Below, piece after piece: positions 26,154 through 35,386 of a stretch of DNA of 64,000 nt. Source of the DNA: JAPOXR01 sp963662395. GTDB taxonomy: Bacteria; Pseudomonadota; Alphaproteobacteria; Rhodobacterales; Rhodobacteraceae. Position 1 is the first letter of the stretch, and each line of letters opens with the position of its first letter. The position numbers were made by a program, and so were the translations under genes. The notes beneath the pieces are model-generated. The model had not been told where the DNA came from. It did not search any database and saw nothing but the letters and a program-made list of their open reading frames with translations. The stretch lies in assembly GCA_963662395.1 (NCBI GenBank), contig OY759511.1, forward strand, positions 4,464,001 through 4,528,000, given 5' to 3'.

Positions 26154-26516
26154 GATTCTCTTCGCAAGGGGTTCACCGCCCTTTATACAGCGGTCATGTG
26201 AACGGGTCATGCAGCCAATCCGTCGAATGCCCTTCACTGGTCCCGAGATTCCGGGAATCACCGGGAAAATCCGTGTGGACAGGATCGGCGTGGAGTTCCG
26301 TGGAGGCGCTGCATGCAACATATCCGTGGCAACCTATCTGGTCGTACGGCTTGCGCACATTCGAAAAAGGCGGAATGATGCAGGCACAGCGCCTGGATTT
26401 GACGAGACAGGTGCCTGATGGTCGGCTGTCAACGGCGCGCAGCCTGGCCCGTGGACCGACCGGGAGGTACTGATTGCCCGGAAGGCAGGGTGTCATGGTC
26501 GAGCAAGGGAGGGTGA
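26154..26516. other. gap without gene
   Basis: About 360 bases between the ATPase start and ppk2. No plausible gene, terminator or palindrome was found. It must contain the divergent promoters of both neighbours. Confidence 0.5.
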
Positions 26517-27293
26517 ATGATGAAGAAATCGGAATATGAAAGGGAGCTGTTTCGCCTGCAGCTTGAACTGGTCAAGCTGCAGGGCTGGGTAAAATCCGAG
26601 GGGCTGAAAATCATTGTCATCTTCGAGGGCAGGGATGCGGCTGGCAAGGGAGGCGTGATCAAGCGGATTCTCGAGCATCTGAGTCCGCGGATTGTCAGGA
26701 CGGTGGCATTGCCGGTCCCAACCGAACGGGAGCAGACGCAGTGGTATTTCCAGCGTTATGTCTCGCACCTGCCGGCAGCCGGGGAAATCGTGCTCTTCGA
26801 CCGAAGCTGGTACAACCGGGCCGGTGTCGAATACGTGATGGGGTTCTGCACCTCCGATGAATACAAGGAGTTCCTGCGCTCATGTCCCGAATTCGAACGC
26901 ATGCTGGTCCGGAGCGGGATCGTGGTGCTCAAATACTGGTTCTCGGTATCGGATGAAGAACAGGAGGCGCGGTTCCAGAGCCGGCTCAGCGAGCCTCACA
27001 AGCGGTGGAAACTGTCGCCGATGGACCTGGAATCGAGAACCCGCTGGGTCGAGTATTCAAGGGCAAAGGACCAGATGTTTGCCAGCACCGACATCAAGCA
27101 ATCCCCGTGGTACGTGGTGAATTCCGACAGCAAGCGGTTGGCCCGCCTGAATTGCATCAGGCATTTCCTGGAACAGTTCGACTACGAGGATCTGACACCG
27201 GAGCCGATTTCGCTGCCCACGAGGAAGGGTGACGATGGCTATATCCGGCCACCGCTATCCGACCAGACCTTCGTTCCCGGATATTACGAGTGA
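26517..27293 (+). CDS. ppk2: polyphosphate kinase 2 (class I PPK2)
   Basis: A 258-residue PPK2 that transfers phosphate between polyphosphate and nucleoside diphosphates (usually to GTP or ATP). Walker A is FEGRDAAGKGG, Walker B LFDRSWYNRAGVE, and the lid contains SEPHKRWKLSPMDLESRTRW. QTQWYFQRYVSHLP and the single-domain length fit class I. An ATG at 26517 follows GGGAGGG closely, with a second ATG at 26520. It is convergent with the dehydrogenase gene, sharing a hairpin. Confidence 0.9.
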   Translation: MMKKSEYERELFRLQLELVKLQGWVKSEGLKIIVIFEGRDAAGKGGVIKRILEHLSPRIVRTVALPVPTEREQTQWYFQRYVSHLPAAGEIVLFDRSWYNRAGVEYVMGFCTSDEYKEFLRSCPEFERMLVRSGIVVLKYWFSVSDEEQEARFQSRLSEPHKRWKLSPMDLESRTRWVEYSRAKDQMFASTDIKQSPWYVVNSDSKRLARLNCIRHFLEQFDYEDLTPEPISLPTRKGDDGYIRPPLSDQTFVPGYYE

Positions 27294-27304
27294 CATGCCG
27301 TGCA

Positions 27305-27340
27305 GGAATTGCGGACCCGCCGATGGGCGGGCCGCATTCC
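27305..27340. terminator. hairpin between convergent ppk2 and dehydrogenase
   Basis: GGAAT-(T)-GCGG-(A)-CCCGCC, loop GATG, GGCGGG-CCGC-ATTCC: a 15-bp stem with two single-base bulges, 12 bases after the ppk2 stop and 3 bases before the opposite gene's stop. It has no T-run, but the position suits a bidirectional transcription barrier. Confidence 0.5.
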
Positions 27341-27343
27341 GGC

Positions 27344-28312
27344 TCATGCCAGGGCGTCCGGATTGGCAACCATGGCCGAATCAAGGGTTCCGTCAATGCC
27401 GTCGAGGGCATTGCGGATGGCCATCCTCCCCATTGCCCGCAGGGAATTGTCGGTCAGCGCTGCCGAATGCGGACTCAGGATTATCCGTCTTTCGGCCAGC
27501 AGCGGTGAGTCTGCCGGTAGTGGCTCCCGGCAGAAGGTGTCGAGACCGGCGCCAAACAGTTTCCCGGACCTGATCCGCTCGATCAGTGCCACTTCATCGA
27601 CAAGACCGCCGCGGCTGGAATTGACGATGACGGCATTGTCAGGAAGGAGATCAAGCTCCCTGCCGCCGATCATGGAGCGGGTCTCGGTGGTGAGCGGCAG
27701 ATGGAGGCTGACAAAATCCGCTTGCGGCAGCGCCTCCTCGAGCGAGGTTGCCTGGTTGAGTTCGTGGTCCTGGTTCGGCCCCAGGAACGGGTCGAAGGCC
27801 AGTATCCTCATGCCGAATGCGTCGGCCCGCTCGGCGAGTTGCCGCCCGATCCGCCCGTAGCCGACCACAAGCAGCGTCTTTCCGGCCAGCTCGATTCCGA
27901 CAATCCGCGAGCGAATGGCGAAATCGCCCTCCCTGACCCCGTGATCCATCTCCATGCCGGCCCGTGCAGCCGCCAGCATCAGGTAGAATGCGTGTTCCGC
28001 CACCGAGGTGGAATTTGCGCCGGCGGTGATGGCAATCGCGATGTTCCTGCGGGTGCAATATTCCACCGGGATGTTGTCATATCCGACGCCATGCCGGGAG
28101 ATCACGCGGAGCTTGCCGGCGGCATCCAGTACCTTCTCCGGAAGGTTCATGACCCGGATTGTCATGCCATCGGCATCGGCGATCTGATCGGCAAGTTCGT
28201 CTGGCGATCCCGGCTCGACGACACGCCACTCGATATCGGGACGATCGTCCAGGATCCGGTAGGCATCCGGAAGCAGCGGCTCGACAACGACAAGCTTCTT
28301 CAATTTCTTCAC
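27344..28312 (-). CDS. D-2-hydroxyacid dehydrogenase (phosphoglycerate-dehydrogenase-like)
   Basis: A 322-residue NAD-dependent D-isomer-specific 2-hydroxyacid dehydrogenase. Blocks seen are the substrate Arg region ISRHGVGYDNIP, NAD motif VVGYGRIGRQLAERADAFGM, catalytic Arg in VNSSRGGLVDE, Glu in AGLDTFCREPLP, and His in SPHSAAL. The GTG start at 28312 overlaps the upstream stop (GTGA), so it is coupled to the oxidoreductase gene. There is no ACT domain, so it is unlikely to be the biosynthetic SerA. A role in sugar-acid or polyol catabolism is inferred from the operon. Confidence 0.85.
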   Translation of the reverse strand: MKKLKKLVVVEPLLPDAYRILDDRPDIEWRVVEPGSPDELADQIADADGMTIRVMNLPEKVLDAAGKLRVISRHGVGYDNIPVEYCTRRNIAIAITAGANSTSVAEHAFYLMLAAARAGMEMDHGVREGDFAIRSRIVGIELAGKTLLVVGYGRIGRQLAERADAFGMRILAFDPFLGPNQDHELNQATSLEEALPQADFVSLHLPLTTETRSMIGGRELDLLPDNAVIVNSSRGGLVDEVALIERIRSGKLFGAGLDTFCREPLPADSPLLAERRIILSPHSAALTDNSLRAMGRMAIRNALDGIDGTLDSAMVANPDALA

Positions 28313-29478
28313 CTTTCCTGGCTGCCGGGACCGTTCCCGGTGATGGCTGGTACCGGATCGGCCCAGCCCGTCTCGACCCACTGCCCGGTATCGGCCGAGT
28401 TCCTGATCGCTTCAACCAGGCGCTGGATGCGCAGGCCGGAGCGGAAGCCGAATGGCTCGTCACGCAAACCGGCAATGGCCTCGACAAGGCCCCTGATCTC
28501 GATGGCCTTGAGATCATTGTATCCGAGCTGATGTCCGGGAGCGACGCAGAATTCGCCGTAGGGGGCATGCGGCGGTCCGGCCAGGATGGTCCGAAAGCCC
28601 GAAACCTGTGGATCTGCCATCTCGTAGTGGCCGAGTTCGTTGAGCCGGTTCTGGTCGAAACGCAGGGCGCCGCGGCTGCCATGGATCTCGAACGCGTGCT
28701 GCATCTTCTGGCCGGAGGCGATCCAGTTGGCCTCGATGGAGCCCGAGGCGCCGTTTTCGAACCGCAGCAATGCTCGGCCGATATCGTCGACATGGACCGG
28801 CCTGGATTTCTCGCCCGGTGCCGGCCGCGAGGTGATCGCCGTATGCATGTCGCCAAGCACCCGTGCAATCGGGCCAAGCAGGAACTCGGCAGTTGCCAGG
28901 ATGTGGCTTCCGAGGTCCGCGGTGGCTCCCCCGCCATCGTATTCGTGGCGCCAGCTCCAGGGAGTATCCGCATCTGCCATGTAGTCCTCGGCATGAATCC
29001 CGCGAAATGACCAGGGCTGGCCAATCCGGTCCTCGGCGATCATCCTGCCGGCAAGCTGGAACATCGGGTTGGAGAGGTAGTTGAATCCGAGCTGGGTCGT
29101 CACCCCGGCCCGTTCGGCAGCAGCAACCATGTCGAGGGCCTCGGCAACATTGTTTGCCAGCGGCTTCTCGCAATAGACATGCTTGCCGGCCCTGGCACCG
29201 GCGATCGCCATCTCCCGGTGCAGGGCGTTCGGAGCGGTGATATCCAGCACATCGATATCCGGGTCCTCCGCGAGATCCTGCCAGATGTCGGCGCTTCGGT
29301 TGAAGCCGAACCTGTCCCGTGCCTGCCGGGCCAGTTGCGGCGTCGCATCGGCAATGCATTCAAGCACGACGTCAAAGGGAAGATCGAACACCCGGTTTGC
29401 CGTGGCAAATCCGAATATGTGGGTCTTGCCCATGAAGCCGGATCCGATGAGGCCGATCCTGAGTCTAGGTTTTGCCAT
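28309..29478 (-). CDS. Gfo/Idh/MocA family oxidoreductase
   Basis: A 389-residue NAD(P)-dependent sugar or polyol dehydrogenase. The Rossmann motif GLIGSGFMGKTH is followed by ITAPNALHREMAIAGARAG and the conserved EKPLANN (catalytic Lys). The C-terminal GFO_IDH_MocA_C domain includes a TPWSWRHEYDGGGATADLGSH block. ATG 29478 follows the family start (MAKPRLRIGLIG). It is coupled to the hydroxyacid dehydrogenase. The substrate is unknown. Confidence 0.85.
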   Translation of the reverse strand: MAKPRLRIGLIGSGFMGKTHIFGFATANRVFDLPFDVVLECIADATPQLARQARDRFGFNRSADIWQDLAEDPDIDVLDITAPNALHREMAIAGARAGKHVYCEKPLANNVAEALDMVAAAERAGVTTQLGFNYLSNPMFQLAGRMIAEDRIGQPWSFRGIHAEDYMADADTPWSWRHEYDGGGATADLGSHILATAEFLLGPIARVLGDMHTAITSRPAPGEKSRPVHVDDIGRALLRFENGASGSIEANWIASGQKMQHAFEIHGSRGALRFDQNRLNELGHYEMADPQVSGFRTILAGPPHAPYGEFCVAPGHQLGYNDLKAIEIRGLVEAIAGLRDEPFGFRSGLRIQRLVEAIRNSADTGQWVETGWADPVPAITGNGPGSQER

Positions 29479-29603
29479 GGCCCGCCTCCCGGTCCGAGTG
29501 CCTGTGCATTGCAATTCTCCGATCGAGGCGGGTCCGGTCCTGCAATCCGGCCCTGCCTGTCGTCAGTTCGGGAGACGCTTCCCGTGTGCCGACGGCATCC
29601 GGT

Positions 29604-30614
29604 TCAGCCCGCGATCTCTCTCACATCCACGATTCGACCCTCGGAGAGCGACAGATAGGCTGCATCGGCCAGGACCAGCGCCTGCCGGCCATCCTCGAAG
29701 CCGACTTCCGGCCCGGTACCATTCACCACGCAAGCGGCGAAGGCCTGGATCTCGGCCATGTAGGAATCGAGGTAGCGTTCGACAAAGAATGGCTGGTAGG
29801 GAGCACCGGATCCGGTCATGTCCGCCGAATAGCGCCGGACCGAATTCATGGCCACGTTGTCACTGATGATCATGCCGCCGGAGCCAAGCATCTCGACCCG
29901 CTGATCATAGCCATATGTTGCCGCACGGGAGTTGTTGATGAAACACTGCTTGCCGCTGTCGGTGGTCAGGATGATCATCGCGGTGTCGTGATCGCCAAGC
30001 TCGGCCATCAACTCCGGCTGGACATTCTGCCCGGCCACTGCAAATACCCTGGCCGGCTCCTCGCCAAGCATGTAGCGGGCCAGGTCGAAATCGTGGATGG
30101 TCATGTCACGAAACAGCCCGCCTGAAGCCATGCAGTATTCGCGTGGCGGTGGCTGCGGATCGCGGGAGGTGATGACGACCTGCCACAGGTCACCGATCTC
30201 GCCACCGTGGACGGCATCGCGGACCGAGCGGTGGCCCGGGTCGAACCTGCGGTTGAATCCGAGCTGTATCGGCGTTCGGGCGCCGGCAATCCGCCTCCGG
30301 CACTCATCAACCCGGCCAAGATCCAGGTCGATCGGCTTTTCGCAAAGGACAGGCCTCGATGAAGCCACTGCCTGTTCGATGAAACGGCAATGGGTTTCGG
30401 TCGGTGCGGCAATCAGAACTGCCTCGACACGATCATCATCGAACATGCGGTCGGAATTGGCAAATGCCGGAACCCCGTGCCGGGCTGCTACCTTCTCGGC
30501 GCTTTGTGAATGGACGTCAAAGACAGCGGCAAGTTCGGTATCAGGATGGGCCTGGATATTGTCCGCATGCATTTCGCCGATGCGTCCGCATCCCAAGACA
30601 CCAATTCTCAACAT
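29604..30614 (-). CDS. Gfo/Idh/MocA family oxidoreductase, inositol 2-dehydrogenase-like
   Basis: A 336-residue oxidoreductase very like myo-inositol 2-dehydrogenase (IdhA/IolG). It has GVLGCGRIGEMHADNI, APTETHCRFIEQA, EKPIDLDL with the catalytic Lys, FNRRFDP, FRDMTIHDFDLARYMLG (catalytic Asp and His) and YGYDQRVEMLGSGGM. Two ATGs compete: AGGAGG sits only one base before ATG 30620 but 7 bases before ATG 30614, so the latter is chosen. It follows the Ugp-like importer on the same strand. Inositol or a related polyol is a plausible substrate of the whole cluster. Confidence 0.83.
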   Translation of the reverse strand: MLRIGVLGCGRIGEMHADNIQAHPDTELAAVFDVHSQSAEKVAARHGVPAFANSDRMFDDDRVEAVLIAAPTETHCRFIEQAVASSRPVLCEKPIDLDLGRVDECRRRIAGARTPIQLGFNRRFDPGHRSVRDAVHGGEIGDLWQVVITSRDPQPPPREYCMASGGLFRDMTIHDFDLARYMLGEEPARVFAVAGQNVQPELMAELGDHDTAMIILTTDSGKQCFINNSRAATYGYDQRVEMLGSGGMIISDNVAMNSVRRYSADMTGSGAPYQPFFVERYLDSYMAEIQAFAACVVNGTGPEVGFEDGRQALVLADAAYLSLSEGRIVDVREIAG

Positions 30615-30671
30615 GGACATGCCTCCTGCCGGGTGATCCGCGATTTCAGCCGACATTCGCTAGTCGACAGG

Positions 30672-30698
30672 CCGGAATTTGTAAATCCGTAATTCCGG
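30672..30698. promoter_or_regulatory. inverted repeat CCGGAATT / AATTCCGG upstream of the IdhA-like gene
   Basis: A perfect 8-bp inverted repeat with an 11-base spacer, about 60 bases upstream of the oxidoreductase start at 30614 and after the ugpC-like gene. It could be a regulator site or an intercistronic hairpin. Confidence 0.35.
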
Positions 30699-30840
30699 AC
30701 CGGGATGCCGGCCCGCCAGGCGGGACCACCACCGTGCATGGACCATCCAGCCCGGAGCCGGACTCCGGTGTGCGGGAGAGGCCGTCCTTCACCGACCGGA
30801 CGCAACAACAAGAAAGAAGGATCAGTGGCCAGGCTCGAAT

Positions 30841-31851
30841 TCAGAGCCTGCTTCCATCGGCTCCGAACATCAGTTGGTGGCTCTCGTTCCAGTCGATTCC
30901 GCATTCCTGACCTTCGCCGGGAATTGCCGCAATTCCCTCCTGGCGAACCGTGAACAGCGCGCCGTCATTCAACCTGATATGGAGCAGTGTTTCGGCACCG
31001 AGCGCCTCTGCATAGGTCATGCGCCCCTGGGCGCGACCGCCGCCAGCCGCACAGACCATTGAATGTTCGGGCCGGATACCCATCCGGGATGCGCCCTCGA
31101 TCGGATTGTCGAGCAGGTCGGCCGACAGGAAGTTGGTCGCCGGAGAGCCGATGAATCCGGCCACGAATTCCGTACGAGGGTCGGAGTAGACTTCCAGCGG
31201 CGCCCCGACCTGGTCGGCGATGCCGGCATTCATCACGATCATCCGGTCGGCCAGTGTCATCGCCTCGACCTGGTCATGCGTGACATAGAGTGCGGTTATC
31301 CCGAGTTCGCGCTGCAGATCCTTGATTTCCAGTCGCATCTGGACCCTGAGTTTCGCATCCAGGTTGCTGAGCGGCTCATCGAACAGGAAAACCCTGGGCT
31401 TGCGCACGATTGCCCTTCCCATGGCAACCCTCTGGCGCTGACCGCCGGAAAGCTCCCGGGGTTTCCGGTCCAGCAGCGATCCCAGCTGAAGCATCTCGGC
31501 GGCCGATTTCACCCGGTCATCGATCTCGGGACCGGGAACACGCGCAATCTTCAGACCGTATGCCATGTTGTCGAAGACCGACATGTGCGGGTACAGCGCG
31601 TAGTTCTGGAACACCATGGCGATATCGCGGTCCATGGGCTCCTCTTCATTCACGCATCTGCCGTCGATCAGCACCTCGCCGCCGGTGACCGTTTCCAACC
31701 CGGCCACCATTCTCAGCAGCGTGGATTTTCCACAGCCGGACGGGCCGACGATCACGATGAACTCACCATCGCGAATATCGATCGAAACACCGTGAATGAC
31801 CTCGGTCTTTCCGAAGCTTTTCCGGACATCATCAAGCGTGATTGTCGCCAT
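30841..31851 (-). CDS. ABC transporter ATP-binding protein, UgpC/MsmK-like
   Basis: A 336-residue MalK-type ATPase. Walker A GPSGCGKST, Q-loop AMVFQNYALYPHM, signature LSGGQRQRVAMGRAI, Walker B VFLFDEPLSNLDA, H-loop VTHDQ. The C-terminal TOBE part is short (ends DWNESHQLMFGADGSRL). It lies 3 bp after the UgpE-like permease gene. UgpC and MsmK types are not separable by sequence reading alone. Confidence 0.85.
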   Translation of the reverse strand: MATITLDDVRKSFGKTEVIHGVSIDIRDGEFIVIVGPSGCGKSTLLRMVAGLETVTGGEVLIDGRCVNEEEPMDRDIAMVFQNYALYPHMSVFDNMAYGLKIARVPGPEIDDRVKSAAEMLQLGSLLDRKPRELSGGQRQRVAMGRAIVRKPRVFLFDEPLSNLDAKLRVQMRLEIKDLQRELGITALYVTHDQVEAMTLADRMIVMNAGIADQVGAPLEVYSDPRTEFVAGFIGSPATNFLSADLLDNPIEGASRMGIRPEHSMVCAAGGGRAQGRMTYAEALGAETLLHIRLNDGALFTVRQEGIAAIPGEGQECGIDWNESHQLMFGADGSRL

Positions 31852-31854
31852 GGT

Positions 31855-32700
31855 CTACTTCTCGCTTTCCATCAGGCCGCGGACAAAGAGTCTCTGCATC
31901 AGGATGACCACGAATACCGGCGGGATCATTGCCAGCAGGGACGTCGCCATGATGACCGGCCAGTCCGCCACATCATCGCCGGACGGAAACATCTGCTTGA
32001 TTCCCATGACGATGGTATTCATCTGCGGGTCGGTCGTAATCAGGAGTGGCCAGAGATACTGGTTCCAGCCATAGATGAAGAGAATGACAAAGAGCGCGGC
32101 AATATTGGTACGGCTCATTGGCAGAAGAATGTCGACGAAGAACCTCATCGGTCGGGCTCCGTCGACGCGGGCAGCCTCTGCCAGTTCATCCGGAACCGTC
32201 ATGAAGAACTGCCGGAACAGGAATGTTGCGGTTGCCGAAGCGATCAGGGGAAATATCAGCCCTGAATAGGAATTGAGCATTCCGAACCGTGCTGCCACCT
32301 CATAGGTCGGCACGATCCGCACTTCCACCGGCAACATCAGGGTCAGGAAGATCAGCCAGAAGACCAGGCGCCGACCCGGGAACCGGAAATAGACGATGGC
32401 AAAAGCCGACAGGAGCGAGATGACAATCTTGCCGATGGCAATTCCCATTGCCATGACTGCTGAGTTCATCAGCATTCTTGCAACGGGCGCGTTGACCCCC
32501 GACAACAGTGCACGGCTGTAGTTCTCCAGGAACTGGTCGCCTGGAAGCAGCGGCATGGGCGGCTTGACGATGTCCTGCTGGTCGACAGTCGAGGCCACGA
32601 ATGCCAGCCAGATCGGAAAGAAGATCAGTGCAACGCCGAGAATCAGGCCGGCATGGATCAGCCAGTACGATGCGCCGCGTCTCTCGACCATGCCGCTCAT
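31855..32700 (-). CDS. ABC transporter permease, UgpE-like
   Basis: A 281-residue inner-membrane MalG-type permease. It has about six helices (first LIHAGLILGVALIFFPIWLAF) and the EAA loop PDELAEAARVDGARPMRFFVD. FIYGWNQYLWPLLITTDPQMNTI is characteristic of UgpE. The start overlaps the UgpA-like stop (ATGA at 32699-32702). In enterobacteria the ugp system imports glycerol-3-phosphate, but alphaproteobacterial relatives often take up other polyols or sugars. Confidence 0.83.
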   Translation of the reverse strand: MSGMVERRGASYWLIHAGLILGVALIFFPIWLAFVASTVDQQDIVKPPMPLLPGDQFLENYSRALLSGVNAPVARMLMNSAVMAMGIAIGKIVISLLSAFAIVYFRFPGRRLVFWLIFLTLMLPVEVRIVPTYEVAARFGMLNSYSGLIFPLIASATATFLFRQFFMTVPDELAEAARVDGARPMRFFVDILLPMSRTNIAALFVILFIYGWNQYLWPLLITTDPQMNTIVMGIKQMFPSGDDVADWPVIMATSLLAMIPPVFVVILMQRLFVRGLMESEK

Positions 32701-33581
32701 CAGTAATGCACCTTGCGTTCGATGTATTTGAACTGAACGATGGTCAGCAGGCCGACCACCAGCAGCAGAATGACCGACTGGGCGGAGGACGAGCCCAAAT
32801 CCTGCCCGACGAAACCGTCGGCGAATACCTTGTAGACGAGTATGGTTGTCGATTGCTGAGGACCACCGCTGGTGATGGTATGAATGACGCCGAAGGTCTC
32901 GAAGAACGCGTAAACCACATTGACCACCAGCAGGAAGAAGGTGGTGGGTGACAGCAGCGGGAACACGATGGTCCAGAACCGCTTCCAGAACCTGGCACCG
33001 TCAATGGCCGCCGCTTCGATGACCGACTTTGGAATGGCCTGCAATCCGGCGAGGAAAAACAGGAAGTTGTAGCTGATCCTGCCCCAGCTCGAGGCGACAA
33101 CGACCAGCCCCATCGCCTCCTCACCGTTCAGCACATGGTTCCAGTCATAGCCCAGGAGCCCGAGATACCATGACACCAGGCCGACACGTGTGTTGAACAT
33201 GAACAGCCACAACACGCCGGCGACGGCCGGAGCCACTGCATAGGGCCAGATCAGCAGCGTGCGATAGGTTCCGGAGCCCTTGATCAGGCGGTCGGCAAGC
33301 ACGGCCAGCCACAGCGCCATTCCCATCGAGACAATGGTGACCAGCGACGAAAAGACGGCAGTGGTCAGAAAGCTTGCCCGGTAGAATGGATCGGTCAGCA
33401 GGAAGACAAAATTGCCGAGGCCGACGAATTGCGATCGCAGCCCGAACGGGTCGGGTATGAACAGCGACTGCCAGACCGCCTGTCCCGCCGGGTAGAAGAA
33501 GAACACCGCAGTGACCACGAACTGGGGCAGAACCAGCAGGGCCGGCAGCCACCAGCCACGAAAAATTACCCGTTTTTCCAT
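32700..33581 (-). CDS. ABC transporter permease, UgpA-like
   Basis: A 293-residue MalF-type permease with six helices. Blocks include VLPQFVVTAVFFFYPAGQAV, LLIWPYAVAPAVAGVLWLFM and the EAA loop PKSVIEAAAIDGARFWKRFW. FFETFGVIHTITSGGP is typical of UgpA. It comes 179 bases after the binding-protein gene and is coupled to the UgpE-like gene. Confidence 0.83.
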   Translation of the reverse strand: MEKRVIFRGWWLPALLVLPQFVVTAVFFFYPAGQAVWQSLFIPDPFGLRSQFVGLGNFVFLLTDPFYRASFLTTAVFSSLVTIVSMGMALWLAVLADRLIKGSGTYRTLLIWPYAVAPAVAGVLWLFMFNTRVGLVSWYLGLLGYDWNHVLNGEEAMGLVVVASSWGRISYNFLFFLAGLQAIPKSVIEAAAIDGARFWKRFWTIVFPLLSPTTFFLLVVNVVYAFFETFGVIHTITSGGPQQSTTILVYKVFADGFVGQDLGSSSAQSVILLLVVGLLTIVQFKYIERKVHY

Positions 33582-33760
33582 CGGTCTACCCGGTCAGCCG
33601 GAGCCTGCGGAAAGGGCAGACTCCAGCGCCGCCGCCGCCTTCCCCTGCTGCATCATGCCGGAGTCGCGGGCAATCCGGACCAGGAGAGAGGCCCGGATCG
33701 AGTTTTTCCGGCCAGCCGGGGCCGACTCATGTGAGCGCCTCCGGCCTGGCGCTGACAGGA

Positions 33761-35083
33761 TCAGCGGTTGGCCTGTTCAAAGCGCCGAAGCAGGACGTTG
33801 CCGCGCTCCACCGCGCTGTCAAGTGCCGCCTGGGCAGTCTTGTCGCCGGACCATACGGCTTCCAGTTCCTCATCGATGAACCCGCGGATCTGGTCGAAGC
33901 TTCCCAGGCGCAACCCCTTGGAGTTCGGCGTTGGTGCATTGGCGGTCATCTGCATTCCGGCGATGTCGGTGCCGGGATTGGCTTCGTAGAATCCTTCCAT
34001 CCTGGTTTGCTCGGCAGCCGCCAGGGTAATCGGCAGATATCCTGTATCCTGGTGCCATTTTGCCTGGATGTCGGAGCTTGACAGGAAGCTCAGGAATTGA
34101 GCCACGCCGTCATAGTCACCGTCGTCATGTCCGGACATGACCCACAGCGAGGACCCGCCGATGATGGTGTTCTGCGGCGCACCTTCGACACCATCCCAAT
34201 AGGGCAGGGACCGGATCTCGAAATCGAACTCTGCCTGTGCCTTGACACCGGCATATCCAGCCGAGCTTTCCGTGAACAATGCGCATTCTCCGGCGCGGAA
34301 ATTCGCACCGCCTTCATTGCGACGACCGGCATAGATGAACTTTCCGTCCCTGGCCCAGTTCCCCATCATTTCAATATGCTTGACCTGGACCGGCCCGTTG
34401 AAGGTCAGTTCGGTGTCAAGTCCGGCAAACCCGTTCTCCTTCGTCGCGAATGCGACATCGTGGTATGCCGAGAAGTTCTCCAGGTGGACCCAGCTCTGCC
34501 ATGCGGTGGTCAGCGGGCAATCCACGCCGCCGTCCTGGAGTCCCGCAAGTGCGGCATCCACGTTCTGCCAGGTCGACAGATCCATGTCGGGGTCGAGTCC
34601 GGCCGATACGAACAGGTCACGGTTCACGTAGAGGACTGGCGTTGACGAGTTGTAGGGCAGGGACAGCATCTCGCCATCGGTCGTCGTGTAGTACCCCTTG
34701 ACGGCACCGAGATAGCCGTCGGGATCAAACTCGGCACCGGAATTCGCCATCACCTGGTAGACGGGATTGATGGCGCCGCCGGCAGCCATCATGGTGGCGG
34801 TACCGACTTCGAATACCATGAGGATATGCGGTTGCTCACCGGCGCGGAAGGCGGCGATTCCCGCATTCAGGGTTTCGGAGTAGTTGCCCTTGTGGCTCGC
34901 CACGACCACGTAGTCGCTCTGCGAGGAATTGAACTTCTCCACCTGTTCGGCGACCAATTCTCCCAGTCTTCCGGTAAATGCGTGCCACCAATGGATCTCT
35001 GTCTGGGCATATGCCCCGGTGCTCCAGGCAAGACATGATGCGACCATCCCGGCCCCGAGCTTCAATTTTCTGGTAAGTGTCAT
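33761..35083 (-). CDS. ABC transporter substrate-binding protein, UgpB-like
   Basis: A 440-residue periplasmic binding protein. The signal peptide MTLTRKLKLGAGMVASCLAW...AYA is cleaved before QTEIHWWHAFTG. The pair IHWWHAFTGRLGELVAEQVE and LPYNSSTPVLYVNRDLF is diagnostic of the UgpB group. ATG 35083 is preceded by GGGAAAG. As first gene of a B-A-E-C operon it defines substrate specificity. Glycerol-3-phosphate is possible, but the downstream polyol dehydrogenases suggest another ligand. Confidence 0.83.
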   Translation of the reverse strand: MTLTRKLKLGAGMVASCLAWSTGAYAQTEIHWWHAFTGRLGELVAEQVEKFNSSQSDYVVVASHKGNYSETLNAGIAAFRAGEQPHILMVFEVGTATMMAAGGAINPVYQVMANSGAEFDPDGYLGAVKGYYTTTDGEMLSLPYNSSTPVLYVNRDLFVSAGLDPDMDLSTWQNVDAALAGLQDGGVDCPLTTAWQSWVHLENFSAYHDVAFATKENGFAGLDTELTFNGPVQVKHIEMMGNWARDGKFIYAGRRNEGGANFRAGECALFTESSAGYAGVKAQAEFDFEIRSLPYWDGVEGAPQNTIIGGSSLWVMSGHDDGDYDGVAQFLSFLSSSDIQAKWHQDTGYLPITLAAAEQTRMEGFYEANPGTDIAGMQMTANAPTPNSKGLRLGSFDQIRGFIDEELEAVWSGDKTAQAALDSAVERGNVLLRRFEQANR

Positions 35084-35386
35084 GAATTCTTTCCCTTGGT
35101 GCCCGTCACGGGCAATTTCTCCTGGTTCCGGCTGCGCCGCTTCCCTCTCCCTGGGGAGGAAAGGCCTGTCGCAATCCGGCAAGGTGGAGAGACCTAGTAC
35201 CCCAACTTCATTGAATTGATGTTTTGATCAATGGTGCAGGGTGCAAGTTTTCCCCTCGTCAGATCTCCCGTATACTGCCCGCAACAATAACGAGCAACAT
35301 GCCTTCCGGGCGGCCCAACGATGGCCGCGGCAATTGTGTCGGCACGGGCAATACCAGCCCCGGGAGCAATCCAGGAGTGACAGGCA

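Noticed and set aside
26152..26418. 88-residue plus-strand frame after the ATPase
   Set aside because: No ribosome site and no family-like pattern. It overlaps the ATPase start on the opposite strand.
31063..32265. 400-residue plus-strand open frame
   Set aside because: Antisense to the ugpC-like and ugpE-like genes and very rich in His, Asp and Gln, typical of a shadow of membrane and ATPase codons.
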